Assembly (NCBI GenBank): GCA_026392515.1
Contig: JAPLBY010000009.1
Location: 1 to 34,076 of the forward strand
DNA length: 34,076 nucleotides
DNA from: Actinomycetota bacterium
Lineage (GTDB): Bacteria; Actinomycetota; Actinomycetes; S36-B12; UBA5976
Direction of reading: 5' to 3'
The notes beneath the pieces were generated by a model, which worked only from the letters and a program-made list of their open reading frames with translations, made no database searches and was not told where the DNA came from. Both the position numbers and the translations under genes were made by a program. This document shows, piece by piece, positions 1 through 8,459 of this stretch (position 1 is the first letter of the stretch; each line of letters begins with the position of its first letter).

Positions 1-1
1 C

Positions 2-592
2 GCCGCTGGCGCAATGACGTTTCGCGTTGGACCCCTGCAAAGTGATTCAGACTTAATCAGATCCGCCCTCGAAGATCAGTTAGTTCGCGCAGACGTAATT
101 ATTACTGCCTGCGGCATGAACGCCGGCGATTATGACTTGCTGACCAACGTGCTTCGAGAGCTTGGCAGGGTTGAGATTTCCCGAGTAAACATGACTCCTG
201 GTGGAGCTCAAGGCTTTGGCGTTATTGGCCCAGACTCCACGCCAATTTTCGTGTTGCCAGGTAACCCAGTTGGCGCCTTACTTTCCTTTGACATTTTTGT
301 TCGCCCTTTAATACGAAGGCTTATGGGTCACAGCAAATTGCACCATCGAATAATTGAAGCTCGCCTGGAAACAACTATCGATGGCGCTGGTGATGATGCA
401 CGTTACGTGCGAGCGCACATGTCGAAGTCGGGCAATGTGCCAGTTGTTCGCTCACTGGAAAACAACAACGATCATCCGTTGGCTGGTTTAGGAACTGCAG
501 ATGCGTTAGTTGTTGTACCTGCTGGAACTGCGCGTTTGAATGCTGGTGAAACCGTAAAAGTTATTCAACTTGATGCTTTGAGTGATGAATAA
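2..592 (+). CDS. MoeA/gephyrin-like protein (Glp candidate), C-terminal part, cut by window edge
   Basis: The reading frame is open to the left edge, so the N-terminal half is missing. The visible part holds the end of the MoCF-type molybdopterin-binding domain and the C-terminal beta domain, with a PQGFG-like stretch and a well-kept LPGNPVGA motif followed by SFDIFVRP. Canonical MoeA inserts molybdate into molybdopterin. Here the usual GGxSxG loop reads CGMNAGDYD (about bases 110-136) and the usual PGKP reads PGGA (about 197-208), so residues I associate with MoeA catalysis are changed. The gene is followed by a GNAT gene and a GlpR-like gene. This is the arrangement of actinobacterial glp/glpR, where the gephyrin-like protein binds FtsZ and a membrane receptor during division. 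The family is certain; a divisome role rather than cofactor synthesis is inference. Confidence 0.85.
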   Translation, partial: AAGAMTFRVGPLQSDSDLIRSALEDQLVRADVIITACGMNAGDYDLLTNVLRELGRVEISRVNMTPGGAQGFGVIGPDSTPIFVLPGNPVGALLSFDIFVRPLIRRLMGHSKLHHRIIEARLETTIDGAGDDARYVRAHMSKSGNVPVVRSLENNNDHPLAGLGTADALVVVPAGTARLNAGETVKVIQLDALSDE

Positions 593-605
593 CTAAGGTG
601 AGCAA

Positions 606-1193
606 GTGACGAAAGCTTGGCCGGCCACTTTGAGCCACGGTGATGTGAGAGTTCGACCGCTGCGGGTTCGCGATGCCAGAAGATGGCAACAGTTGCGACA
701 AACAAATAATGACTGGCTGCAAGAGTGGGAAGCCACATCACCAATGCCAAGTGTTGAACCACCTCCGACTTTTCGCCAAAGTGCAAAGCGCATGTTGGCT
801 GAGGCCAAACTAGGTCGCACCATGCCATTCGTTGTCGAATACCAAGGAACCTTCGTTGGCCAGATCAACGTTTCGGACATAACGTACGGATCGCTTCGGG
901 GCTGCCACTTCGGCTACTGGATAGATGAGTCCGCTTCGGATAAGCGAGTTATGACCACGGCCGCAGCCTTGGTTACCGACCACTTACTAGAAACTCTGAA
1001 GTTGCACCGGATCGAAATCGCAGTGCGGCCTGAGAATATTCCAAGCAACCGCTTGGCAATTCGCTTGGGCTACAGCTTTGAAGGTGTTCGCCCAGCCTTC
1101 TTGCACATCAATGGCCAATGGCGAGATCACAACATCTACGTCATGATGCCCGATACGATCTCGGGCTCAGTGATCGATCACATCTTTAGCTAG
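606..1193 (+). CDS. GNAT N-acetyltransferase, RimJ-like
   Basis: A 195-residue single-domain GNAT protein. It opens with a typical VRVRPLRVRDARRW beta-1/alpha-1 segment. The acetyl-CoA-binding region is near residues 115-150, and the stretch RPENIPSNRLAIRLGYSFEG matches the end of RimJ/RimL proteins (N-terminal acetylation of ribosomal proteins or other alpha-amino groups). The GTG start lies behind an AAGGTGAG ribosome site that overlaps the end of the previous gene's spacer. It sits 13 bases after the MoeA-like gene and before the GlpR-like gene, as Rv0995 does between moeA1 and Rv0996 in M. tuberculosis. Its substrate cannot be read from sequence; an N-terminal peptide acetyltransferase is most likely. 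Confidence 0.85.
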   Translation: MTKAWPATLSHGDVRVRPLRVRDARRWQQLRQTNNDWLQEWEATSPMPSVEPPPTFRQSAKRMLAEAKLGRTMPFVVEYQGTFVGQINVSDITYGSLRGCHFGYWIDESASDKRVMTTAAALVTDHLLETLKLHRIEIAVRPENIPSNRLAIRLGYSFEGVRPAFLHINGQWRDHNIYVMMPDTISGSVIDHIFS

Positions 1194-1263
1194 CGCGACA
1201 CGAGCACGCGATAACCCTTTAGTTCCGCAAGATATCGGGGATTTAGCCGTACCGTAAATAACC

Positions 1264-1992
1264 ATGACCGGCTTGTTATATCTCATCGTTATTGTGATGT
1301 GGGCCGTTGTCTTAGTTCCGATCTGGTTAAAGAGTCACGACCGCGCTCAAGTTGAAAAAGGTTTGCGCGAAGAAGGCGAAGCAACAGCTAAATGGCGTTG
1401 GCAACAGCGTGAACCTAAATCATCACGTCAACTTGCTTTCATTCGTCGACGTAGAGCAGCGATGACATTGTTCACTGCATTAGTAGCAACTGTTGTATTA
1501 AGTTCGGCTGGCAGAATTTCAGTTTATTGGGTTGCAGCACCAACGCTTTTGATCGTTGGCTTCACTGCAGTTGCAGCACGTAATGCGAAGTATGCACCGC
1601 GACCAGTTCGTCAACAACAAACTAAAGATGAAACTGCGCCAAGAACTCAAGCCGCAGCACCAGATCATCGCACCGAAATCATTTCGTTAACCGAAACCGT
1701 TACTGAAACTCGTCGGACCTGGCAACCAGTTGAAACTCCGTTGCCTTCTTATGTAAAGGCTGACAAAGCAACTACTTATTCCCGAGTTATCGATTCCGAA
1801 AAACCATGGACAGGTCAAGACATGGTTGAGCAAGCTGAGCTACTTAAGGCTCAGCGGGCGGCTCGAATTCAGGAATCACAAAAGCGCCTAGAAGAAGCGC
1901 GAGCAATTGCAATGGAGAAAGCGCGGAAAGCAGCCCTGGCCGCAGCCCAGACTTATCCAGAAGTTGCAGAAAAGCGCGCAGTAAACGAATAA
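1264..1992 (+). CDS. glpR: GlpR-like membrane protein (gephyrin-like receptor, Rv0996 family)
   Basis: A 242-residue protein with one N-terminal membrane helix (about residues 3-21, ending in VLVPIWLKSHDR, a signature of the family). A basic cytoplasmic linker with an RRRRAA cluster follows, then two closely spaced helices (about 65-83 and 87-105). The soluble C-terminal half is charged, and residues 185-235 (Ala/Glu/Lys/Arg-rich) look like a coiled coil. Topology and position behind the MoeA-like and GNAT genes match the gephyrin-like molybdotransferase receptor GlpR described in Corynebacterium, which recruits Glp to the septum. No Shine-Dalgarno is evident; a TACCGT hexamer ends 8 bases before the ATG, so a short or absent leader is possible. 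Assignment rests on topology, signature and synteny, not on an alignment. Confidence 0.7.
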   Translation: MTGLLYLIVIVMWAVVLVPIWLKSHDRAQVEKGLREEGEATAKWRWQQREPKSSRQLAFIRRRRAAMTLFTALVATVVLSSAGRISVYWVAAPTLLIVGFTAVAARNAKYAPRPVRQQQTKDETAPRTQAAAPDHRTEIISLTETVTETRRTWQPVETPLPSYVKADKATTYSRVIDSEKPWTGQDMVEQAELLKAQRAARIQESQKRLEEARAIAMEKARKAALAAAQTYPEVAEKRAVNE

Positions 1993-2003
1993 TCCCTTCG
2001 CAG

Positions 2004-2027
2004 TACAATTAAGCGAGCGAAGGAGAG
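2004..2027 (+). promoter_or_regulatory. copZ -10 element and ribosome binding site
   Basis: A near-consensus -10 hexamer TACAAT (2004-2009) is followed by a strong AGGAGAG ribosome site (2021-2027) before the copZ ATG at 2032. I see no convincing -35 and no CsoR-type GC-rich palindrome, so the copper sensor, if any, is not evident here. Confidence 0.45.
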
Positions 2028-2031
2028 TGAA

Positions 2032-2238
2032 ATGCAAACCACAATTAATGTTTCAGGAATGACTTGTGGACATTGTGTTTCCGCCGTAACCATGGAGTTG
2101 TCGCTACTTCCCTCAGTTACTGAAGTTGATGTTGATTTGGAATCTGGTCAGGTCACGATTACTTCTGATACTGCGCTAGAACAAGCGCAACTGGCTACCG
2201 CAATCGATGAAGCCGGATACGAGCTCGTACCTAACTAA
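2032..2238 (+). CDS. copZ: Copper chaperone, heavy-metal-associated domain
   Basis: A 68-residue stand-alone HMA domain with the metal-binding motif GMTCGHC (residues 9-15) and the expected ferredoxin-like pattern ending in AIDEAGYEL. Such proteins carry Cu(I) in the cytoplasm and hand it to the P-type ATPase. It is translated from a strong AGGAGAG site, and its stop overlaps the start of the copper ATPase by one base (TAATG), so the two are probably translationally coupled and made together. Confidence 0.95.
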   Translation: MQTTINVSGMTCGHCVSAVTMELSLLPSVTEVDVDLESGQVTITSDTALEQAQLATAIDEAGYELVPN

Positions 2239-4430
2239 TGTCAGCCAGAAGCGTTGAGCTCAGCGTAGGTGGAATGACCTGTGCTTCCTGTTCACGTCGT
2301 GTTGAAAAATCTTTAGAAAAACTCGATGGCGTTCGAGCCTCGGTTAACTATGCAACTGGTGTGGCATTTGCCGATGTTGATCCAGAAGTAACCAATGAAG
2401 CCTTAATTGCTGCGATTGAAAAGACTGGTTACACCGCATCGATTTCTGGCAAAGCTGTTGAGTTATACGGAGTGCGCGAGTTTCGAATCAGGTTGATTCT
2501 GTCGGCATTGTTAACGATTCCGCTGATGACTATCTCGATGATGCCGTCGATGCAGTTTTCGTATTGGCAATGGGTTTGTGCTGCGCTTGCAACGCCAGTT
2601 GCAATATGGGGTGCTTGGCCATTTCATCGCGCTGCATTTTTGAACCTGCGCCATCGCGCAGTCACTATGGATTCGCTGGTAAGTCTTGGAGTTCTAGTTT
2701 CCTACCTCTGGTCGATGTGGGCAGTTTTGTTTACGGCCGCTGGATCAGTTGGCATGAAAATGAGTGCCGAGTTTTTCCCAACACGAAATGCCTCAGCACA
2801 TCCGGAACTTTATTTCGAAGTAGCTGCTGGCGTTACGACTTTGGTGTTGCTTGGCAAGTTTCTAGAACACCGAGCGCGTGAGCAATCACAAAAGGCCATC
2901 GAGAATTTGGCAAGCCTAAATCCAAAGTTTGCTTTGGTGATTTCAAATGGCGAACAAGTTAAGACTGCGATCGAAGACGTCAAAGTTGGCGACACAATTT
3001 ATGTTCCGGCCGGAAGCCAAATCCCAGTAGATGCGATTGTGATTTCTGGTTCTGGCCACGTTGATAACTCGTTAGTCACTGGTGAATCACTTCCGGTCGC
3101 GGTAACTGTGGGCGACGAGGTTATTGGTGCCACAGTTTTGATTGACACTGCGCTCACGATTCAAGCTAAAGCAGTAGGCAAAGACACAGTGCTTTCGGGA
3201 ATCTCCAGACTTGTGCATCAAGCGCAAACTGGTAAAGCCGAAGTCACTCGCTTAGTTGATCGAGTTTCTGAAATCTTCGTGCCGATAGTTGTTGCACTTG
3301 CTCTGGTAACTGCAATTACTTGGTTTGCAATTTCTGGCGATTCAGGTTTGGCGATTACAACTGGAATTGCAGTATTGGTAATTGCTTGCCCATGTGCCTT
3401 GGGGCTTGCAACGCCAACTGCACTCTTAGTTGGAACCGGTCGGGGAGCGCAACTTGGTATTTTGATTCGCGGACCACATGCCATCGAATCCAGCCAGAAA
3501 ATCGATGTCATGATTATGGACAAAACTGGAACTTTGACTGATGGACGAATGAGCGTTGTGGAAGTTTTCACCACGATCTTGCCAGCCGAACTCTGGCAAA
3601 TCGTTGACTCACTTGAGGCCAGCTCAACTCATCCAATTGCCTCAAGCCTGCGAACTCATGCGCGAAAGTTTGAATTCACCAAAGAGACTGCAACCAAAGT
3701 TCATACCGTTGGCGGCTCTGGTGTTCAGGGAATAGTGGCCGGTCATCCTTGCGCGCTGGGTTCTCCAAAATGGTTGGGCGCTCCGGAGGGAGAGTTTGCC
3801 CAAGCAGCAGATCGATTCCAAGCTCGCGGTGACAGCGTTGTCGTGGTTTATCGAGATGCTTACGCGGTTGCCGTTATTGCATTAGCTGATGCACTGGACC
3901 CAAGCGCTATTCCGGCGCTGGCACATTTGCAGAAGTTAAAAATCACTCCAATTGTGGCCTCGGGCGATAACGAAGTGGCAGTTGAAAAAGTTAGTCAGCA
4001 GTTAGGCATTGCTCAGTACTTCGCAAATAGTTCACCGGCGGCAAAACTTGAATTAGTTACGTCCAATCAAACCGATGGGCACTTCGTTGCAATGATTGGC
4101 GATGGCATAAACGACGCCGCCGCACTGGCGAAAGCACACTTAAGTTTGGCAATGGGTACTGGCGCCGATGTGGCAGCAAGTGCGGCCGACATTGTCTTGT
4201 TGCGTTCAACAATGGCAGCAGCCGTTGATGCAATTGAATTGTCGCGTGCAACTATTCGTACTATCAAAATCAATTTGTTCTGGGCTTTTGCTTACAACGT
4301 TGCCGCAATTCCACTTGCCATGCTCGGATTACTTGGACCAGTAATTGCCGCCGGTGCAATGGCGTTTTCAAGTGTCTTCGTAGTTACTAACAGCTTGCGA
4401 CTGCGATCCTTCAAATCAATTTCTGGTTAA
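2238..4430 (+). CDS. copA: Copper-translocating P1B-type ATPase
   Basis: A 730-residue heavy-metal ATPase exporting Cu(I) across the plasma membrane. It has one N-terminal HMA domain with GMTCASC (residues 12-18), then paired membrane helices. The actuator-domain TGES is near residue 281, the intramembrane CPC metal site near 384 (IACPCALGLATP), and the phosphorylation motif DKTGTLT near 428. The HP motif of the nucleotide domain sits in SSTHPIAS, and GDGINDAAAL is near 621. The last helices carry the YN and MAFSS residues typical of Cu(I)-selective P1B-1 pumps. The start ATG overlaps the copZ stop. The 3' end converges on and overlaps the mannosyltransferase gene by 4 bases. The protein is complete with all catalytic motifs. 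Confidence 0.96.
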   Translation: MSARSVELSVGGMTCASCSRRVEKSLEKLDGVRASVNYATGVAFADVDPEVTNEALIAAIEKTGYTASISGKAVELYGVREFRIRLILSALLTIPLMTISMMPSMQFSYWQWVCAALATPVAIWGAWPFHRAAFLNLRHRAVTMDSLVSLGVLVSYLWSMWAVLFTAAGSVGMKMSAEFFPTRNASAHPELYFEVAAGVTTLVLLGKFLEHRAREQSQKAIENLASLNPKFALVISNGEQVKTAIEDVKVGDTIYVPAGSQIPVDAIVISGSGHVDNSLVTGESLPVAVTVGDEVIGATVLIDTALTIQAKAVGKDTVLSGISRLVHQAQTGKAEVTRLVDRVSEIFVPIVVALALVTAITWFAISGDSGLAITTGIAVLVIACPCALGLATPTALLVGTGRGAQLGILIRGPHAIESSQKIDVMIMDKTGTLTDGRMSVVEVFTTILPAELWQIVDSLEASSTHPIASSLRTHARKFEFTKETATKVHTVGGSGVQGIVAGHPCALGSPKWLGAPEGEFAQAADRFQARGDSVVVVYRDAYAVAVIALADALDPSAIPALAHLQKLKITPIVASGDNEVAVEKVSQQLGIAQYFANSSPAAKLELVTSNQTDGHFVAMIGDGINDAAALAKAHLSLAMGTGADVAASAADIVLLRSTMAAAVDAIELSRATIRTIKINLFWAFAYNVAAIPLAMLGLLGPVIAAGAMAFSSVFVVTNSLRLRSFKSISG

Positions 4431-5914
4431 ACCCAAGAGGGTAACCACATTCGCAGCTGCCACATCTCATAAGAAATTGAGTGGCCAGTCAAGATTGGAT
4501 AGAAGAACGCAGTCAGCGCCGCGGCTACCAGAACAAAAGTCAGCGTTGGCCAGCGCCAAGCAATTGGTTTATCGCTCTGCACTCTTTCATTTGCCAGATA
4601 AAGCACGAGAGCTAGCGCCATAACTGTGTATGGAATAAACGCGACTGAATAGAAACTAAATGTGGTGCGGGCTGGGAAAAACAACCAAGGCACCCAACCG
4701 GCTGCAAATGCCACCGCAATTGGAAGCGCAGCACTATGTCGGCGGGCAACTGCAAAGTAAATAATGATTGCTAGCGCAATAACGCCATCCCACCATATCA
4801 AGGGATTACCAAGTGGAATTACTTCTTGCGAACACTTGTCTGCGCCACAAGTTGGATCGGTTTCGTAATAGAAACTTGTTGGGCGAATCATTAATGGCCA
4901 GGACCAAGGATTAGCCGAGTAACTATGGGGAGTTACTAAGTTCGTATGAAAACTCAACATGTCTTTGTGATAGTGAAACAGGCTGACCAACGCATCGGGT
5001 ATCCATGAAGTCACATCATTTTCTTGCGCCCAGTTTCGATTCCAGCCACCTGAACTTCTAAACCAACCAACCCAGCTAGAAATGTAAATTGCAATGATTA
5101 CGAACGGCATCAATAGCGCAGGCAAGAAATCTTTAGTCAGCCAAACCTTAAGGCCTTCTAGGCGCTTACTTCGTCGTTCGTAATCCCAAACCAACATCAA
5201 AATTCCAAAGGCGGCAGCGAAGTAGATCCCACTCCATTTAGTTGCACACGCAAGTCCAAGCGCTGTAACCATGGCCCAGCGCCATGATTTGGAGCCGCCT
5301 GAATTTGCTGAATCTCGATCCATAATCAGGAACCCAAAAGCACTAAGCACAAAGAATGACAATGACATATCAAGCAGCGCCGAACGACTCATTGCGATGT
5401 GTAGACCATCTAGCGCAAGTAATAAGCCAGCAACCGTTCCGATGAAGTTTGAGTTAGTTAAGCGGCGAGCAATCCGCGCAGTAAGCAGGACGCTCAGAAT
5501 GCCCAGAATTGCGATCGCGATGCGCCAACCAAAAGGGGTTGCGCCAAAAATTGCTTCGCCGCTAGCAATAATCCACTTACCAACCGGCGGGTGAACTATG
5601 TAAGAAGCTGCATCGGTGAAGATACTTTGAATATTTTCGCCGCCGCTTGCCAATAAGGCAGCATCGGCATTTTCGATAACTTTGCGCTCATGGCCAAAAT
5701 TCAAAAGCGCTAACGAATCTTTAACGTAATAAGTTTCATCGAAGATCACTGCGTGAGGTTGACCTAAGTAAGGAAGTCGCAGAATTGCGGCCAAGCCAGT
5801 AGCTGCCAGTGGACCCCGCCAGCCAGCCCAACCGCCTGCAGGCTTGGTCTTGAGATCTAGATCAAACGGAGCACGCTTTGACTGAATCGACTCGGTTACC
5901 TGCGTTGTCTCCAC
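4427..5914 (-). CDS. pmt: Polyprenyl-phosphate-mannose protein O-mannosyltransferase (GT39)
   Basis: A 495-residue multispanning protein. The first extracytoplasmic loop holds the acidic FDETYY motif (about residues 58-63) that is characteristic of GT39 mannosyltransferases, followed by YIVHPPVGKW. About ten hydrophobic helices follow, including the aromatic SWVGWF region and a C-terminal SYEMW segment. In actinobacteria these enzymes move mannose from polyprenyl-phosphate-mannose to Ser/Thr of secreted proteins outside the membrane (Rv1002c in M. tuberculosis). As there, the gene is divergent from rsmI. The start is GTG; a TACTTT hexamer (plus positions 5921-5926) ends exactly six bases before it, so the transcript may be leaderless. 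Confidence 0.9.
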   Translation of the reverse strand: METTQVTESIQSKRAPFDLDLKTKPAGGWAGWRGPLAATGLAAILRLPYLGQPHAVIFDETYYVKDSLALLNFGHERKVIENADAALLASGGENIQSIFTDAASYIVHPPVGKWIIASGEAIFGATPFGWRIAIAILGILSVLLTARIARRLTNSNFIGTVAGLLLALDGLHIAMSRSALLDMSLSFFVLSAFGFLIMDRDSANSGGSKSWRWAMVTALGLACATKWSGIYFAAAFGILMLVWDYERRSKRLEGLKVWLTKDFLPALLMPFVIIAIYISSWVGWFRSSGGWNRNWAQENDVTSWIPDALVSLFHYHKDMLSFHTNLVTPHSYSANPWSWPLMIRPTSFYYETDPTCGADKCSQEVIPLGNPLIWWDGVIALAIIIYFAVARRHSAALPIAVAFAAGWVPWLFFPARTTFSFYSVAFIPYTVMALALVLYLANERVQSDKPIAWRWPTLTFVLVAAALTAFFYPILTGHSISYEMWQLRMWLPSWV

Positions 5915-5920
5915 TGCTTA

Positions 5921-5926
5921 AAAGTA
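5921..5926 (-). promoter_or_regulatory. pmt -10 element, probable leaderless start
   Basis: Reading the minus strand, TACTTT is followed by exactly six bases (TAAGCA) and then the GTG start. That spacing places the transcription start on the first base of the start codon. No Shine-Dalgarno is present. Confidence 0.5.
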
Positions 5927-5988
5927 CAGGAGTTGTTCTGATTTAGTGAGGGATTCGGACTTGGCCCGATTTACGGAATGATGGAGGG

Positions 5989-6834
5989 ATGTCAGGTCAG
6001 TTATTTCTTGCAGCAACACCAATTGGAAACGTTGGTGATGCGTCAGCACGATTGCGGGAAATTCTAGAAACTGCGAATGTAATTGCGGCCGAAGATTCCA
6101 GACGAGCCCATCGCTTGCTAACTGATTTGGGAATCACAACTCAGGCACAAATTTGGTCATTTTACGATGCAGTAGAAGAAGCTAAGAGCCCAGAACTAAT
6201 TGGACGAGTGCTTTCTGGCGAAACCGTTGTGATGATTTCGGATGCAGGCATGCCAAGTGTTAGCGATCCTGGTTACCGGCTAGTCCAAGAAGCAATAGCT
6301 CAGAACGTAAAAGTCTCGGTGATTCCTGGACCGTCAGCAGTTTTGGCAGCCCTGGCTGTGAGCGGGCTACCGGTTGATCGATTTTCATTTGAAGGTTTCT
6401 TGCCACGGAAATCAGGCGAGCGTCGAACTCTGTGTGAATCATTGCTGCACGAACAGCGAACTATGGTTTTCTTTGAAGCCCCGCATCGCTTAGTTGATTC
6501 TCTGGTTGATCTCGAGGCAGTATTTGGTTCAGATCGACAAGGCGTAATTTGTCGTGAACTAACAAAGACGTATGAAGAAGTAGTGCGCGGCACTTTGGCT
6601 GAGCTAGTTGCCTGGAGTGATCGCGAAATCCTTGGCGAAATCACTTTGGTGATTTCTGGTGCTGGGCCGTTGCCGGACACAACTGCGCAAGATTGGGTTG
6701 GTCTGGTTGCAACTCGGGTTGAAGTGGGCGAGACCCAGCGTGATGCCATCGCAGCGGTAGCGCGAGAGCTTGGTGTGCCAAAGCGAGATGTCTACGACGC
6801 GGTACTTGCCGATCAACGCCAGCGAAAAAGTTAA
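5989..6834 (+). CDS. rsmI: 16S rRNA (cytidine(1402)-2'-O)-methyltransferase
   Basis: A 281-residue SAM-dependent tetrapyrrole-methylase-fold enzyme that methylates the ribose of C1402 in the ribosomal decoding centre. The N-terminus LAATPIGNVGDAS, the EDSRR loop (about residues 35-39), ISDAGMPSVSDPGY (about 83-96) and PGPSA (about 114-118) are the family signatures. The ATG is preceded directly by GGAGGG with no spacer, too close for a normal ribosome site. A weak AATGAT hexamer six bases upstream suggests leaderless translation instead. The MSG start agrees with relatives. It is divergent from pmt and 25 bases upstream of metG. Confidence 0.95.
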   Translation: MSGQLFLAATPIGNVGDASARLREILETANVIAAEDSRRAHRLLTDLGITTQAQIWSFYDAVEEAKSPELIGRVLSGETVVMISDAGMPSVSDPGYRLVQEAIAQNVKVSVIPGPSAVLAALAVSGLPVDRFSFEGFLPRKSGERRTLCESLLHEQRTMVFFEAPHRLVDSLVDLEAVFGSDRQGVICRELTKTYEEVVRGTLAELVAWSDREILGEITLVISGAGPLPDTTAQDWVGLVATRVEVGETQRDAIAAVARELGVPKRDVYDAVLADQRQRKS

Positions 6835-6847
6835 TCCAATTTCGCTC

Positions 6848-6853
6848 TAGACT
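6848..6853 (+). promoter_or_regulatory. metG -10 element, probable leaderless start
   Basis: TAGACT is followed by exactly six bases (TAACGC) and the ATG of metG. No ribosome site is present in the 25-base spacer. The arrangement is what a leaderless actinobacterial promoter looks like. Confidence 0.55.
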
Positions 6854-6859
6854 TAACGC

Positions 6860-8449
6860 ATGACCAGCACCAAAGCGTTTTATCTGACGACGCCCATTTA
6901 CTACGTAAATGATGCGCCACACATCGGACACGCGTACACAACTGTTGCTGGCGACGTTATGACTCGCTGGCATCGCATGGCTGGCGAAGATGTTTGGTTC
7001 TTAACTGGAACCGATGAACATGGTCAAAAAGTATTACGTACCGCCGAAGCTAACAACGTTGCCCCGCAAGCCTGGGCCGACAAGCTCGTTGCTGATGCTT
7101 GGCTCCCAGTACTTGATGTAATTGATGCCGCCAACGATGACTTCATCCGAACTACTCAAGAGCGCCATACGCAGCGAGTTCAAAGATTCTTGTCGCAACT
7201 TAAAGATGCTGGCCATATCTATGAAGGATCTTACGAAGGTCCGTACTGCGTAGGTTGTGAAGAATTCAAACTTCCTGGCGACTTAATTGACGGTGAAGCA
7301 AATGAAAAGCTTTGCCCAATTCACTCCAAGCCAGTTGAACAAGTTAGTGAAACAAACTATTTCTTCAAACTTTCGGCTTACACCGATGCTTTAATCAAGC
7401 ACTACGAAGCTAATCCCCAAGCAATCCGACCAGAGTCTGCTTACAACGAAGTTATGTCGTTCTTGCGATCCGGACTTCAGGATTTATCAATCTCTCGTTC
7501 CACATTTGACTGGGGAATTGAAGTTCCATGGGATCCGTCACAAGTTGTTTACGTCTGGTTCGATGCACTACTTAACTACGCAACTGCAGTTGGCCTAGGC
7601 GATGAGCCAGGTAGCGAAGGCGCCAAGAAGTTCGCCGAGACTTGGCCAGCAGATGTGCACTTAGTTGGTAAAGACATTCTTCGCTTCCACGCCGTGATTT
7701 GGCCAGCGATGTTGATGGCCGCTGATCTGCCACTTCCTAAATGTGTATTTGCACATGGTTGGTTGCTAGTTGGTGGCGAAAAGATGAGCAAGAGCAAGCT
7801 CACTGGAATCTCACCACAAAGCATTGTTGACTTAATCGGTTCAGATGCATTCCGCTATTACTTCATGCGTGCAATTATCTTTGGCCAAGACGGATCATTC
7901 TCTTGGGAAGATTTAGTCGCTCGATACACCTCAGAACTTGCAAACGGTCTCGGTAACTTAGCCAGCCGCGTGCAAGCAATGGTTGTTAAGAACTTCGATG
8001 GTCTATTACCAGCACCTGGTGAATCAACAGCGGCGGAAAAAGTCTTAACCGATCTATTGGTGAAAACTTCAGCACAAGCAGACGTATCGATTCGAGCTTT
8101 TGATTTCCAAACTGGAATCGTTGCAGTCAAAGAATTTGTTGACGCAGTGAATCTTTATGTAACCGAGCAAGAGCCTTGGACTTTGGCAAAGAACGAAGAT
8201 GCCGAAAGTCGCTTACGCCTGGCCACAATTCTTTACACAGTTTGTGAATCACTGCGAGCAATCTCGATTCTGTATTCACCGATCATGCCAAAGAGTATGA
8301 GTGCGCTTTGGAGCGACATCGGCGCGGCTGAATCAGGGATTGGGCAGTCGTTTAACGACGTAGCTACATGGGGTCAGCTAAAGCCTGGTGTGAAAATCAC
8401 CAAGAGCGAATCTATGTTCCCAAGAATTGAAGAGCCAGAATCAATTTAA
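6860..8449 (+). CDS. metG: Methionyl-tRNA synthetase
   Basis: A 529-residue class I aminoacyl-tRNA synthetase charging tRNA-Met. The HIGH-equivalent PHIGH lies at residues 20-24 and the KMSKS loop is exact at 308-312. A connective-peptide knuckle has CVGC (about 130-133) and a second LCPIH element (about 152-156) that could hold zinc. The anticodon-binding helical domain follows, and the protein ends without the C-terminal dimerisation/tRNA-binding extension of E. coli MetG, which is normal for actinobacterial enzymes. Convergent with the acyltransferase gene, 10 bases apart. Confidence 0.97.
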   Translation: MTSTKAFYLTTPIYYVNDAPHIGHAYTTVAGDVMTRWHRMAGEDVWFLTGTDEHGQKVLRTAEANNVAPQAWADKLVADAWLPVLDVIDAANDDFIRTTQERHTQRVQRFLSQLKDAGHIYEGSYEGPYCVGCEEFKLPGDLIDGEANEKLCPIHSKPVEQVSETNYFFKLSAYTDALIKHYEANPQAIRPESAYNEVMSFLRSGLQDLSISRSTFDWGIEVPWDPSQVVYVWFDALLNYATAVGLGDEPGSEGAKKFAETWPADVHLVGKDILRFHAVIWPAMLMAADLPLPKCVFAHGWLLVGGEKMSKSKLTGISPQSIVDLIGSDAFRYYFMRAIIFGQDGSFSWEDLVARYTSELANGLGNLASRVQAMVVKNFDGLLPAPGESTAAEKVLTDLLVKTSAQADVSIRAFDFQTGIVAVKEFVDAVNLYVTEQEPWTLAKNEDAESRLRLATILYTVCESLRAISILYSPIMPKSMSALWSDIGAAESGIGQSFNDVATWGQLKPGVKITKSESMFPRIEEPESI

Positions 8450-8459
8450 GGCTGGACTT

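Noticed and set aside
1993-2031. CsoR operator before copZ
   Set aside because: No GC-rich palindrome of the known CsoR type is present in the 39-base spacer.
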